Shown here piece by piece: positions 17,802-26,886 of a stretch of 64,000 bases of DNA. The notes below the pieces were generated by a model that had not been told where the DNA came from, ran no database searches, and saw only the letters and a program-made list of their open reading frames with translations. The DNA comes from Methylomonas methanica MC09 (GTDB lineage Bacteria > Pseudomonadota > Gammaproteobacteria > Methylococcales > Methylomonadaceae). Position 1 is the first letter of the stretch. Each line of letters opens with the position of its first letter. The stretch covers positions 310,001-374,000 of the forward strand of contig NC_015572.1 of assembly GCF_000214665.1 (NCBI RefSeq). The letters are read 5' to 3'. The position numbers and the translations under genes were made by a program.

Positions 17802-18554
17802 ATGGCTGCTACAACTGAATCAGTTAAGGCTGATGCTGCGGAAGCACCGCTTTTAAACAAAAGAAACCTGACATTGGGCATGTTGCTCTATTTGGTTTTC
17901 TATTCTTTCATTCGTTGGTACGAAGGTGTCTATGGCTGGTCCGCTGGTCTTGATTCATTTGCTCCAGAGTTTGAAACATACTGGATGAACATGTTGTACA
18001 TTGAGATCGTATGCGAAGTTATACTGTTCTCAGGTATCAATGGTTACCTCTGGAAAACTCGTGATCGTAAAGTAATGTCAATCACTCCACGTGAAGAACT
18101 GCGTCGTCATTTTACACACTGGATCTGGTTGGTTTGCTACGGTTGGGCAATCTACTGGGGTGCTTCTTACTTCACAGAGCAAGACGGTACATGGCACCAA
18201 ACCATCGTTCGTGATACTGACTTTACTCCAAGTCACATCATCGAGTTCTACCTGTCTTACCCAATCTATATCATCACTGGTACAGCAGCATTTATGTATG
18301 CAAAAACAAGACTGCCTACATACCATGAAGGTCTGCACCTGATGTATCTGATTGCGGTTATCGGTCCATTCATGATTCTGCCAAACGTTGGTTTGAACGA
18401 ATGGGGTCACACATTCTGGTTTATGGAAGAGTTGTTCGTTGCTCCATTGCATTACGGTTTCGTATTCTTTGGTTGGGCTGCTCTGGCTATCATGGGTGTT
18501 GTGAATACCGAAGTAATGGCAATTACCAAATTGCTGAAAAAAGATCTGGCCTAA
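17802..18554 (+). CDS. pmoC: Particulate methane monooxygenase subunit C
   Basis: This 250-residue integral membrane protein has about six helices and the conserved metal-site motifs of PmoC, including LDSFAPEFETYWMN, FTPSHIIEFYLSYPIY (Asp, His and His ligand region) and LNEWGHTFWFMEELF. PmoC binds copper at the CuC/CuD region in the membrane near the proposed active site. Codon use is strongly biased to few codons, as expected for one of the most abundant cell proteins. The start has a perfect AGGAGGT. It is the first gene of pmoCAB, and pmoA follows after 110 bases. Confidence 0.98.
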   Translation: MAATTESVKADAAEAPLLNKRNLTLGMLLYLVFYSFIRWYEGVYGWSAGLDSFAPEFETYWMNMLYIEIVCEVILFSGINGYLWKTRDRKVMSITPREELRRHFTHWIWLVCYGWAIYWGASYFTEQDGTWHQTIVRDTDFTPSHIIEFYLSYPIYIITGTAAFMYAKTRLPTYHEGLHLMYLIAVIGPFMILPNVGLNEWGHTFWFMEELFVAPLHYGFVFFGWAALAIMGVVNTEVMAITKLLKKDLA

Positions 18555-18592
18555 TAAGTCAAGTCTGTAAAAGTAAATACTATCTCCTTTCT

Positions 18593-18612
18593 TGCCCCGC
18601 TTAGGTGGGGCA
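18593..18612 (+). promoter_or_regulatory. Hairpin between pmoC and pmoA
   Basis: TGCCCCGC (18593-18600) pairs with GTGGGGCA (18605-18612) around a TTAG loop, giving an 8-bp stem with one G-T pair. No T run follows, so it is not a classical terminator. It probably serves as an mRNA-processing or 3'-end stability element that lets pmoC and pmoA messages differ in level. Confidence 0.55.
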
Positions 18613-18664
18613 GGATAAGGGAAAGTAAAAAAAATATAATTTTAATTCTTTAGGAGGTAAGCTA

Positions 18665-19414
18665 ATGAGCGCATCTCAATCAGCTGTACGTTCTCGTGCG
18701 GAAGCGGTACAAGTTTCCCGTACGTTTGACTGGATGATTCTTTTTACACTGTTCACAGCGGTTCTGGGCGGTTATCACATTCACTATATGTTGACTGGTG
18801 GTGACTGGGACTTCTGGACCGACTGGAAAGATAGACGTCTGTGGGTAACCGTAGCACCTATCGTTTCTATTACATTCCCTGCGGCTGTTCAAGCTTGCTT
18901 GTGGTGGAGATACCGTTTGCCAATCGGCGCAACCATTTCTGTTGTTGCTCTGATGATTGGTGAGTGGATCAACCGTTACATGAACTTCTGGGGTTGGACT
19001 TACTTCCCAGTAAACATCTGCTTCCCATCTAACCTGCTGCCAGGCGCAATCGTTCTTGACGTTGTCCTGATGTTGGGTAACAGCATGACATTGACTGCTG
19101 TTGTTGGTGGTTTGGCTTATGGCTTGTTGTTCTACCCAGGTAACTGGCCAATCATTGCTCCTCTGCACGTTCCTGTAGAGTACAATGGCATGATGATGAC
19201 TCTGGCTGACTTGCAAGGTTATCACTATGTACGTACCGGTACACCTGAGTACATCCGTATGGTAGAGAAAGGTACATTAAGAACCTTCGGTAAAGACGTT
19301 GCTCCTGTATCAGCGTTCTTCTCTGGATTCGTTTCTATCATCATTTACTTCTTGTGGCACTTCTTCGGCAGATGGTTCGCTAAAACCGACTTCATCGCTG
19401 ACGACGCATCCTAA
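18665..19414 (+). CDS. pmoA: Particulate methane monooxygenase subunit A
   Basis: The 249-residue membrane protein carries the regions used for standard pmoA detection: GGDWDFWTDWKDRRLWVT near residues 46-63 and DVAPVSAFFSGFV near the C-terminus. It also has the conserved WGWTYFPVNICFPSNLLPG stretch. These mark a true type I methanotroph PmoA rather than ammonia monooxygenase AmoA or PxmA. The subunit spans the membrane with about seven helices. AGGAGGT lies seven bases before the ATG. Codon use matches pmoC and pmoB. Confidence 0.98.
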   Translation: MSASQSAVRSRAEAVQVSRTFDWMILFTLFTAVLGGYHIHYMLTGGDWDFWTDWKDRRLWVTVAPIVSITFPAAVQACLWWRYRLPIGATISVVALMIGEWINRYMNFWGWTYFPVNICFPSNLLPGAIVLDVVLMLGNSMTLTAVVGGLAYGLLFYPGNWPIIAPLHVPVEYNGMMMTLADLQGYHYVRTGTPEYIRMVEKGTLRTFGKDVAPVSAFFSGFVSIIIYFLWHFFGRWFAKTDFIADDAS

Positions 19415-19440
19415 TCTGAAGTTTTGATTGAAAATGACAT

Positions 19441-19470
19441 CTGACGAATTTGAATTAACAAGTTTGTCAG
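19441..19470 (+). promoter_or_regulatory. Hairpin between pmoA and pmoB
   Basis: CTGACGAA (19441-19448) can pair with TTTGTCAG (19463-19470) with one G-T pair and a 14-base loop. No T run follows. Like the hairpin between pmoC and pmoA, it is a candidate RNA-processing or stability element. The pmoB ribosome-binding site GAGGAGG lies further downstream and stays free. Confidence 0.4.
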
Positions 19471-19512
19471 TAGATCTTAATTACAAGATTCTCTAGTAAT
19501 AGAGGAGGAAAT

Positions 19513-20757
19513 ATGAAAATAATTAAAGACAAAGTTGCAAAACTGTCCTTTGTCGCACTGCTGATCACAATGACAGCAGCGATGTTCTACGCTCCAACAG
19601 CATCTGCTCATGGTGAAAAGTCACAGGCTGCGTTCATGCGTATGCGTACTATTCACTGGTTTGACTTGAACTGGTCAAAAGAAGAAGTGCCTGTTAACGA
19701 CACTATGACCATTTCCGGTAAATTCCTGGTATTCGCAGGATGGCCTGAAACTGTTGATAAGCCAGAAGTATCGTTCCTGAACATTGGTATTCCTGGTCCA
19801 GTATTTATTCGTGCTGGTTCTTGGATTGGTGGTCAGTTGGTTCCTCGTTCAGTTTCTTTGGAACTGGGCGAAGTTTATGAGTTCAAAGTACTGTTGAAAG
19901 CACGTCGTCCAGGTGACTGGCACGTTCATTCAATGATGAACGTTCAAGGCGGTGGTCCAATCATCGGTCCAGGTAAATGGGTAACCATTACTGGTTCTAT
20001 GAGTGAGTTTGTTAACCCAGTTACTACTTTGACTGGTCAAACAATCAACTTGGAAACCTATGCTCTGGATAACGTTTATTTCTGGCACGCAGTATGGTTT
20101 GCAATTGCCTTTGCTTGGTTGTTGTTCTGGGTCAAACGTCCAATATTTGTTCCACGTCACATCGCTGTAAGCACTGGTAAAGCAGATACTCTGATCTCTG
20201 CTGGCGACAAAAAAGTTGGTATGTTGTTCGCTGTAGGTACTATGGTTATCGTTGCTGCTTCTATGGGCGCAACTAACGAAAAATACCCTGTAACAACTCC
20301 ATTGCAAGCTGGTTTGTTGCGTGGTATGAAAACTTATCAAATGCCTGAATCTACTGTTTCAGTAAAAGTTGATGATGCTACTTACCGTGTACCAGGTCGT
20401 GCTATGCAAATGACTCTGACCATCACTAACAATGGTGATTCAGCAGTTCGTTTGGGTGAGTTCAACACTGCTGGCGTTCGTTTCTTAGACCCAGCTGTTC
20501 ATGAAGATGAAACATCTTACCCAGATGATTTGTTGGCTGAAGAAGGTTTGACTGTTAGCGACAACAGCCCACTGGCTCCAGGTGAGACACGTACTGTTGA
20601 AGTTACAGCTTCTGACGCAGCATGGGAAGTATACCGCTTAGCTGACTTGATCTACGATCCAGACAGCCGTTTCGCTGGCTTGTTGTTCTTCTGGGACGAA
20701 AATGGCACACGTCAAATGGTAACAGTTGACGCTCCATTAATCCCATCTTTCATCTAA
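19513..20757 (+). CDS. pmoB: Particulate methane monooxygenase subunit B
   Basis: The 414-residue subunit has a signal peptide ending SA before HGEKSQAAFMRMRTIHWFDL, so the mature N-terminal His and a nearby His are placed for the CuB site. GDWHVHSMMNVQGGGP supplies the other two histidines. Two periplasmic cupredoxin domains flank two membrane helices (about 190-210 and 237-255). All four canonical CuB histidines are present. Biased codon use matches the other pmo genes. A strong terminator follows. Confidence 0.98.
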   Translation: MKIIKDKVAKLSFVALLITMTAAMFYAPTASAHGEKSQAAFMRMRTIHWFDLNWSKEEVPVNDTMTISGKFLVFAGWPETVDKPEVSFLNIGIPGPVFIRAGSWIGGQLVPRSVSLELGEVYEFKVLLKARRPGDWHVHSMMNVQGGGPIIGPGKWVTITGSMSEFVNPVTTLTGQTINLETYALDNVYFWHAVWFAIAFAWLLFWVKRPIFVPRHIAVSTGKADTLISAGDKKVGMLFAVGTMVIVAASMGATNEKYPVTTPLQAGLLRGMKTYQMPESTVSVKVDDATYRVPGRAMQMTLTITNNGDSAVRLGEFNTAGVRFLDPAVHEDETSYPDDLLAEEGLTVSDNSPLAPGETRTVEVTASDAAWEVYRLADLIYDPDSRFAGLLFFWDENGTRQMVTVDAPLIPSFI

Positions 20758-20796
20758 TGAAAGAAATCTAAGATTCGTCTTAGATTGATAGGATGA

Positions 20797-20834
20797 AAAC
20801 CTCCGTTACCTTAGGGTGACGGGGGTTTTTTTTT
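20797..20834 (+). terminator. Rho-independent terminator of pmoCAB
   Basis: A 14-bp stem pairs bases 20797-20810 with 20815-20828 around a TTAG loop, with two T-G pairs, and is followed by a run of T residues to 20834. It lies 40 bases after the pmoB stop and is the strongest terminator in the window. Confidence 0.92.
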
Positions 20835-20986
20835 AGGCCCTATATGCAAATAGAAAACGTTAAGTTGGATCAAACTTAAAAGCCAAACAAATATATTGCC
20901 AAAATTGACGACGTGGATGAAAGTCAACTAATGTTAATTTTGTACAGAAAAAATGCAGAATTGCTATAACCAAGCGCTAAGAAAAA

Positions 20987-21397
20987 ATGAATAAACTAAG
21001 ATTAATATCGTTCATCATATCCGTCACGATTCTAACGGGATGCTCTGAAAAAGCGGAGTACGAACAAGCCGTTTTAGAGCAGATGCAGAAAGAAAAAGAT
21101 ATAAAGGACTACAATATCGATCCGAATGAAATGGTTCAATGCGTCGTTATGACCTCATCAAAAGAAATGCCGGGAATGATTCCGGTCGACCCACAGCGGA
21201 AGCAGGCTTATATAAACTATACAAGAATGCTAAAACTGACTGAATCAGAAGACCCTAAGAAAGCTTTGGAAGAGCTTAGAAAAGATTTTGGTTCTCCAAA
21301 AGCATTAGCAGATGCCCATGCAAATTATGCGGAAAGTGTTGTGGAATGTATGTCAGGATTGGTAACAGGAACCGAAGAGGGGTTAAATAATAAATAG
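20987..21397 (+). CDS. Small lipoprotein of unknown function downstream of pmoCAB
   Basis: The 136-residue protein has a basic start, a hydrophobic segment and the lipobox LTGC (Cys19). The mature part is highly charged and probably helical, with two further cysteines in MVQCVVMTS and VVECMSGLV about 68 residues apart that may pair. It is beyond the pmo terminator and has its own upstream region of about 150 bases, so it is likely transcribed separately. The family is not recognised. Codon use is ordinary, unlike the pmo genes. Confidence 0.75.
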   Translation: MNKLRLISFIISVTILTGCSEKAEYEQAVLEQMQKEKDIKDYNIDPNEMVQCVVMTSSKEMPGMIPVDPQRKQAYINYTRMLKLTESEDPKKALEELRKDFGSPKALADAHANYAESVVECMSGLVTGTEEGLNNK

Positions 21398-21553
21398 GAG
21401 TAAGGGGTATATTTAAAGCAGGGGCTGTGTTTGAGTATTGTGAAATAACTAAGACACTATGAGTTAACAATGTTGGTTGGTTGCTGGTATGTACATCGAA
21501 TAGAATACAGGTGACTGCAATGATGCAGAATAATCCACTGTAGGAGAGCTTGA

Positions 21554-22849
21554 ATGGCCGAATTACATGTGTCCTTACCTGAGGATGAACAAAAAAGCGT
21601 ATCTAAACTACCGGTCATGGAGGGTACTTTAGGGCCTTCTGTTGTTGATATCCGCAGCCTATATGCTCAGACCGGATATTTCACTTACGATCCTGGTTTC
21701 ACCTCTACAGCAAGTTGCTCATCAAAAATTACGTTTATCGATGGCGACAATGGAGTTTTGCTATATCGGGGTTATCCAATTGAACAGTTGGCCGAGAAAT
21801 GCGACTTTCTTGAAGTTTGTTATTTGCTGTTGAATGGTGAGTTACCAAACGGTGCTGAAATGAAGGAATTTGTCACGACTATCAGCAAGCACGTCATGGT
21901 GCACGAGCAGTTGACCAGATTCTATAGTGGGTTTAGGCGTGATGCTCATCCGATGGCCGTGCTGGTAGGTGTGGTAGGTGCTTTATCCGCGTTTTATCAC
22001 GACGGCACGGATGTAACTTGCGCTGAAGACCGATATACCGCTGCAATCAGGCTAATCGCCAAGATGCCAAACATCGTTGCCATGTGTCATAAATACAGCA
22101 CAGGTATGCCCTTTATTTATCCAAAAAGAAAGTTGGGATACGCCGAGAATTTCATGCGGATGATGATGGGCGATCCATGTGATGAATATGTTCCAAATCC
22201 GATATTGATAAGAGCGCTCGATAGAATTCTGATATTACATGCCGATCACGAACAGAATGCATCCACCTCAACAGTAAGGTTAGCGGGTTCCAGTGGAGCA
22301 AATCCATATGCCTGCGTTGCCGCCGGTATCGCCTGTTTATGGGGGGCAGCGCACGGCGGTGCGAATGAAGCAGTGCTAAATATGCTGGAAGAGATAGGCG
22401 ATTCGTCGAATATACCTGAGTACGTTGCAAAAGCAAAAGACAAAAACGACCCGTTCCGATTGATGGGGTTTGGGCATCGGGTATACAAAAATTACGATCC
22501 GCGCGCCAAGCTGATGCGGCAAACCTGTCATGAAGTGCTTGACGAATTAAATCTAAATAATGACAGGATGTTCAAATTGGCAATGGAATTAGAGCGGATT
22601 GCGTTGGAGGACCCTTACTTTGTAGAAAGAAAGCTCTATCCGAATGTAGATTTCTATTCAGGTATTGTATTGAGAGCGCTAGGAATCCCGACAGAAATGT
22701 TCACGGCAATTTTCGCACTGGCGAGGTCGGTAGGTTGGATTGCTCAATGGGATGAAATGATCTCGGATCCGGAGCTTAAAATTGGCCGGCCACGACAATT
22801 GTATAAAGGTGTTACTCAACGGGACGTACAGCCAATATCGAGCCGTTAA
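21554..22849 (+). CDS. gltA: Citrate synthase (type II, bacterial hexameric type)
   Basis: The 431-residue enzyme condenses acetyl-CoA and oxaloacetate to citrate. It has the N-terminal beta domain of Gram-negative citrate synthases and the catalytic histidines in [12 protein letters not shown] and [16 protein letters not shown], plus the catalytic Asp region in the segment after [10 protein letters not shown]. The ATG has TAGGAGAG upstream. In type I methanotrophs the TCA cycle serves mainly biosynthesis with some flux. It is a single gene here with a hairpin after it. Confidence 0.96.
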   Translation: MAELHVSLPEDEQKSVSKLPVMEGTLGPSVVDIRSLYAQTGYFTYDPGFTSTASCSSKITFIDGDNGVLLYRGYPIEQLAEKCDFLEVCYLLLNGELPNGAEMKEFVTTISKHVMVHEQLTRFYSGFRRDAHPMAVLVGVVGALSAFYHDGTDVTCAEDRYTAAIRLIAKMPNIVAMCHKYSTGMPFIYPKRKLGYAENFMRMMMGDPCDEYVPNPILIRALDRILILHADHEQNASTSTVRLAGSSGANPYACVAAGIACLWGAAHGGANEAVLNMLEEIGDSSNIPEYVAKAKDKNDPFRLMGFGHRVYKNYDPRAKLMRQTCHEVLDELNLNNDRMFKLAMELERIALEDPYFVERKLYPNVDFYSGIVLRALGIPTEMFTAIFALARSVGWIAQWDEMISDPELKIGRPRQLYKGVTQRDVQPISSR

Positions 22850-22860
22850 AAATCGTTTGA

Positions 22861-22899
22861 GTTAGGGGTTTGAATAACAATCCTATTCAAATTCCTAAC
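22861..22899. terminator. Bidirectional terminator-like hairpin after gltA
   Basis: GTTAGG (22861-22866) and TTTGAAT (22869-22875) pair with ATTCAAA (22885-22891) and CCTAAC (22894-22899), interrupted by a GG/TT mismatch that can form G-T pairs. The element lies between the convergent gltA and comFB-type genes and could serve both. Confidence 0.55.
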
Positions 22900-22914
22900 C
22901 GGTAACAATATAGC

Positions 22915-23190
22915 TCATTCGTCCCGGGCGTCGTGGGGGTGGCGGTTGACCACTAAAATTGCTTGCTCAATAGCTTTCATGGCGGCGTCGCGCATGTCCT
23001 GATGCTCTTTTTCCGTCATACCCGCCCCTTTATCCACAAGATTGCGCACATAGCAGTTAGGTAAAGAGTTAAGTGCAAGACAGGCCACATCCATAAGGAA
23101 AGACGGAGGTAACGTCTCTTCACTTTGTTCTTTCAATTGCCATAACTGATCGGTCACCAGTTGTTCGTAATAATTGCAAATATCAAACAT
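22915..23190 (-). CDS. ComFB-family late competence protein homologue
   Basis: This 91-residue protein contains the ComFB core: a helix with IxNYYEQLV at the start, and DVACLALNSLPNCYVRNLVD in the middle, where the LPxxYV pattern is diagnostic. ComFB was named from the Bacillus comF operon; in Gram-negative bacteria and cyanobacteria these proteins may bind cyclic dinucleotides. The gene stands alone, convergent with gltA. Confidence 0.8.
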   Translation of the reverse strand: MFDICNYYEQLVTDQLWQLKEQSEETLPPSFLMDVACLALNSLPNCYVRNLVDKGAGMTEKEHQDMRDAAMKAIEQAILVVNRHPHDARDE

Positions 23191-23276
23191 GGAATCCTCA
23201 ATTAAACTGCAGCATTAGTTCGATAAGAATAGCCGATAAAGTAAAACAGAGCTAGATAACGGCTCATGGGTAACAT

Positions 23277-24476
23277 TTATTCCGCCCGCAAGGCGTCCAG
23301 TGGGCTCAACCGCGATGCATTAATGGCAGGAATTACGCCGGAAACTATACCAATAGCGAACGATATTAAAAAAGCCAGGGAAATATAGTTCCACGCTAGC
23401 TGGACGGGTAACCCTGGAGCAAAAACAGAGGCTAACTGCGTCAGAAATACACCCAGCAAGATGCCCCCCGCCCCTCCAAGCAAGCTCAGCAGTAACGCTT
23501 CGCTTAAAAACAATCTGAAAATTACAAACCGTTCCGCGCCGATCGCCCTTAGCAGACCGATTTCCGTCACTCTCTCAGAAACTGCAATAGTCATGATAGT
23601 AAATATGCCAACAGAGCCCACTAATAACGAAATACTGCCTAAGGCCGCAACCGCCATAGTTAAAACGCTTAGTACGGAATCCATTTTCTGCAGCATTTGA
23701 TTTTGCGTGATGATAGTAAAATCCTCGGAACCATGACGCGAAATGAGCCGTTGTTTAATCCGTTGTTCGATAATTTCGCTGGATGCTTGGCTGTCATAAA
23801 GGACGTCAATTTCCATCACGCTTTGCCGGTCAAACATTTCCATGGCTTTGCCGCTGGGTATATATACGCTGTCGTCCAGATCGAAACCTAACATCTGGCC
23901 TTTGGATTCCATGACACCTATCACGCGAAACCGATCGTCGCCTATCCGGATTCTTTGGCCTATCGACGAGGAAGCGCCAAAAAGCTCGGTTTGTATTTTG
24001 CTGCCCAAGACTGCAAAAGCGCGCGGATTTTCCAGACTGTCGTTGGGTAAAAAACGCCCGTATTGAATATTGAATTGCCATACCAAAGGCAGCGCCGTGC
24101 TGACACCGAAGACAGTAGCTCTGCGCTGCCTATTATCGGATTCAATACGGGCATTACCTTGTATTACCGGCATGGCCGCAGTAACCTGGCCGAGATTTTG
24201 CAGGCTAATGGTATCGGAAATGGACAAAGGCCGAACCGTGCTGATGGTGGCGCCGGATAAACCGAACGTGGTGGTTTTACCGGGATAAACAGCGATTAAA
24301 TGGGTACCAAACTGCGTAAATTCGGCCAGAACAAAATGATGGATGCCGCGGCCGATTGAGGTGAGTATCACAACGGCCGCAATGCCGATAATCAAGCCAA
24401 GCGCGGTTAACAGCGAGCGTTGCTTATGACTGGAAATGCTGCGTAATGCTAGAGACAATAAGTCAGGCCAAAGCAT
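23277..24476 (-). CDS. MacB-type ABC transporter permease (FtsX domain), second of pair
   Basis: The 399-residue protein has an N-terminal membrane helix (about 20-42), a MacB periplasmic core domain (about 45-240) and three C-terminal helices of the FtsX domain, with the signature TEIGLLRAIGAERFVIFRLFL. MacB-type permeases transmit force to periplasmic partners and move lipoproteins, peptides or antibiotics. The upstream gene at 24480 encodes a paralogue three bases away. No ATP-binding subunit or membrane-fusion protein is seen next to it; they may be absent or elsewhere. Confidence 0.9.
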   Translation of the reverse strand: MLWPDLLSLALRSISSHKQRSLLTALGLIIGIAAVVILTSIGRGIHHFVLAEFTQFGTHLIAVYPGKTTTFGLSGATISTVRPLSISDTISLQNLGQVTAAMPVIQGNARIESDNRQRRATVFGVSTALPLVWQFNIQYGRFLPNDSLENPRAFAVLGSKIQTELFGASSSIGQRIRIGDDRFRVIGVMESKGQMLGFDLDDSVYIPSGKAMEMFDRQSVMEIDVLYDSQASSEIIEQRIKQRLISRHGSEDFTIITQNQMLQKMDSVLSVLTMAVAALGSISLLVGSVGIFTIMTIAVSERVTEIGLLRAIGAERFVIFRLFLSEALLLSLLGGAGGILLGVFLTQLASVFAPGLPVQLAWNYISLAFLISFAIGIVSGVIPAINASRLSPLDALRAE

Positions 24477-24479
24477 GGA

Positions 24480-25685
24480 TTATCGCCTCGCCAGAGCGGA
24501 CACTGGGTCTAAGCGGGCGGCTTTACGGGCTGGTAGAACTCCGAAAATCAAGCCGGTGCCGAGCGCCACCGCAATTGCGGATAACCAAGACCACAAAGGC
24601 AGACTAAGCGGAAAGTCGGGATAAAACCACTGCAAAATAATAATACCTGCTTTGCCCAGCAAGCTGCCGACGAGGGCGCCCGCGAATGAAAGTAGCGCCG
24701 CTTCCGATAAAAACAGCCCGAGCAACTGCCGCTGTGTTGCTCCAAGCGCTTTCAACAGGCCGATTTCGCTGGTACGTTGACTGACGCTGACCAGCATAAC
24801 GTTCATAACCAGAACCCCGGCTACAGCAAGACTGACAGCAGCGATGCCTGCAACGGCAAGGGTCAAGGCCGATAGAATTTTGTCAAAGGTCTTTACTACA
24901 CTGTCCTGTGTGATCAGCGTGACATCCTCCTCATCCTCATGCCGCAGCTTGATAATGCGCCTAATTTCATCCATTGCTTTATACATGGCGTTTTGTGAAT
25001 AGGTTTCAATCAATATGCGGAACAGCGAGTGGCTATCGAATAGCGCCATCGCAGAAGCGACCGGAACAATAACCAGCTCATCAAAGCCGACACCTATGGA
25101 TTGCCCTTCCTTTGCCAACACGCCAATGACACGAAAACGCCGTTCGTTTATGCGTAACCACTGGCCCACGGCTTGTTTTCGAGGAAATAGCTGTTCCGCG
25201 ATAGTTTGACCAATCACGCAAACCGGAATTTCCTTGTCGATCTCCACATTGGGTAGGAATTGGCCGAGCGCAATACTCAAGTGCCTCACTCGATTTAACG
25301 CAAAGGTAGAGCCCATGATGTTGGTTTCGCGTTCCAGGCCTCCGGCGGAAATAGGTGCGGAGCCGATGCTGACGGGCGCGATGGCTGCAATATGGCGACT
25401 CCTGAATAAGGCATTGGCGTCCTCAAGGGTTAAATCGCGCGGGGTTTCGCCAAAAATAGGCGGATGGCCGCCGGTGGTCTCGCTGCGCCCGGGCAGCACG
25501 ATTATCAAATGGGTGCCGAGCGATTCGAATTCGTTAACCACGTAGCTGCGGGCGCTATCGCCCAGAGCAATTAAAACGTTCACGGATGCCACGCCGATAC
25601 TCATGGCGAGCACGATCAACGAAGCTCTGATACGTTGAGTATTAATCGCTTTATAGGCTTGAAACAGAATATCTTGAGGCAGCAT
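24480..25685 (-). CDS. MacB-type ABC transporter permease (FtsX domain), first of pair
   Basis: The 401-residue paralogue of the next gene has an N-terminal helix (about 20-40), a MacB periplasmic domain and a C-terminal FtsX domain with TSEIGLLKALGATQRQLLGLFL. The two proteins probably form a heterodimeric permease. The start at 25685 follows a short intergenic gap from the divergent EamA gene. A missing ATPase in the operon is notable because MacB families usually fuse or neighbour their ATPase. Confidence 0.9.
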   Translation of the reverse strand: MLPQDILFQAYKAINTQRIRASLIVLAMSIGVASVNVLIALGDSARSYVVNEFESLGTHLIIVLPGRSETTGGHPPIFGETPRDLTLEDANALFRSRHIAAIAPVSIGSAPISAGGLERETNIMGSTFALNRVRHLSIALGQFLPNVEIDKEIPVCVIGQTIAEQLFPRKQAVGQWLRINERRFRVIGVLAKEGQSIGVGFDELVIVPVASAMALFDSHSLFRILIETYSQNAMYKAMDEIRRIIKLRHEDEEDVTLITQDSVVKTFDKILSALTLAVAGIAAVSLAVAGVLVMNVMLVSVSQRTSEIGLLKALGATQRQLLGLFLSEAALLSFAGALVGSLLGKAGIIILQWFYPDFPLSLPLWSWLSAIAVALGTGLIFGVLPARKAARLDPVSALARR

Positions 25686-25811
25686 GAAAAATGTCTGGTG
25701 GGTTTAGCGGCAGTGTAGCGCCGATAAAACCTATTGTCACAGGTAAACGGTTAAACTAGCCAAGGAACGGCCCATCAAGCCTGTAACGGTAATAACTCAT
25801 TCCAAGCATTT

Positions 25812-26723
25812 GTGAAAAAGCCCCGAAATAATCGCAATCTGCCTAGCTATCAATCCTTGTCAATCGGGCATAAGGGTTTGTTGGAAATGGTATTGGCCTG
25901 TTTGTTGTTTTCATTAATGAATGCCTGCGTGTATGCCACAAAACTCTTCGATGCCGATATGCCGGCGGCTATGGTCAGCTTTGTCAGGGTTCTAAGCAAT
26001 TTAGTGATTTTGATCATACCGGCGCTGATGCATAAAAAAATAAAGGCGTTATGCGGCGACGGGCGCCCGTCGCTTTGGTTGCGCGGATTATTCGGTTCTA
26101 CAGCACTGATGTTGTCTTTTACCGCGATAACCCGCATCGGCCCGGGTGAGAGCGCCTTTTTAACCGCCAGTAGCGGCGTGTTTGTGGCGTTGCTGGGGCC
26201 ATGGGTGTTAGGGCAGAAAAATTCGTGGTTGGCTTGGTTGGCGATATTAGGCGCCTTGTTCGGCGTGGCATTGTTATTCAAGCCGGATGGCCACAGCAGC
26301 GATTTATTAGGCAGGGCGATGGCGCTGTCGGCAGGCTTGTTGTCGGCACTGGCCTATTTGATGGTGGCGCGGGCCGGTCGCAGCAATTCGCCGCAATCCG
26401 TAATTTTTTATTTTTGTCTGGTGGCGATGCTGTTACATTTTATCTATTTCGCCCATTACGGGTTTCAAACTCCGCATGAAGCGGAAACCTGGGGCTTGTT
26501 TTTGCTAATCGGCGTGTTCGGCAGCGGCGCACAGTTTTGCATGACCAGAGCCTATCAAGCCGCGCCGGCGGCCTTAGTCAGCGCGGTCGGTTATCTGGCG
26601 CCGGTATTGAGTCTGACGTGGGGGGTAGTCTTTTTTGCGCAAATACCCGGGCAAAATGCCTTGCTGGGTTCCTTGCTGATCGTGTTATTCGGCGTGATAT
26701 TGCCATTCATAAGGAAGTTGTAA
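25812..26723 (+). CDS. EamA-family (DMT) transporter
   Basis: The 303-residue protein has about ten membrane helices in two EamA repeats (about residues 18-150 and 162-300). It resembles RhaT/YdcZ-type drug/metabolite exporters of the S-adenosylmethionine or amino-acid type, but the substrate cannot be read from sequence. The start is GTG at 25812. It stands alone, divergent from the MacB-type permease genes. Confidence 0.88.
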   Translation: MKKPRNNRNLPSYQSLSIGHKGLLEMVLACLLFSLMNACVYATKLFDADMPAAMVSFVRVLSNLVILIIPALMHKKIKALCGDGRPSLWLRGLFGSTALMLSFTAITRIGPGESAFLTASSGVFVALLGPWVLGQKNSWLAWLAILGALFGVALLFKPDGHSSDLLGRAMALSAGLLSALAYLMVARAGRSNSPQSVIFYFCLVAMLLHFIYFAHYGFQTPHEAETWGLFLLIGVFGSGAQFCMTRAYQAAPAALVSAVGYLAPVLSLTWGVVFFAQIPGQNALLGSLLIVLFGVILPFIRKL

Positions 26724-26886
26724 TCCTGCGACTGTTGTTATATCTGCACAACAGCGGTGCGGATTGCACCAGCTAGGGCAGCCTAATAAAGGCTTGTTGT
26801 TGCTAACTTGTTGATTAATAGCTGACTTTTGTGGGGCATATATTTTGCTGGAATGAGTTTGTGTTCTAGCTTCAGCGAGGTGCGCC

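Noticed and set aside
18600-18664. Terminator between pmoC and pmoA
   Set aside because: The hairpin has no T run; the A-rich tract after it and the pmoA ribosome-binding site suggest continued transcription.
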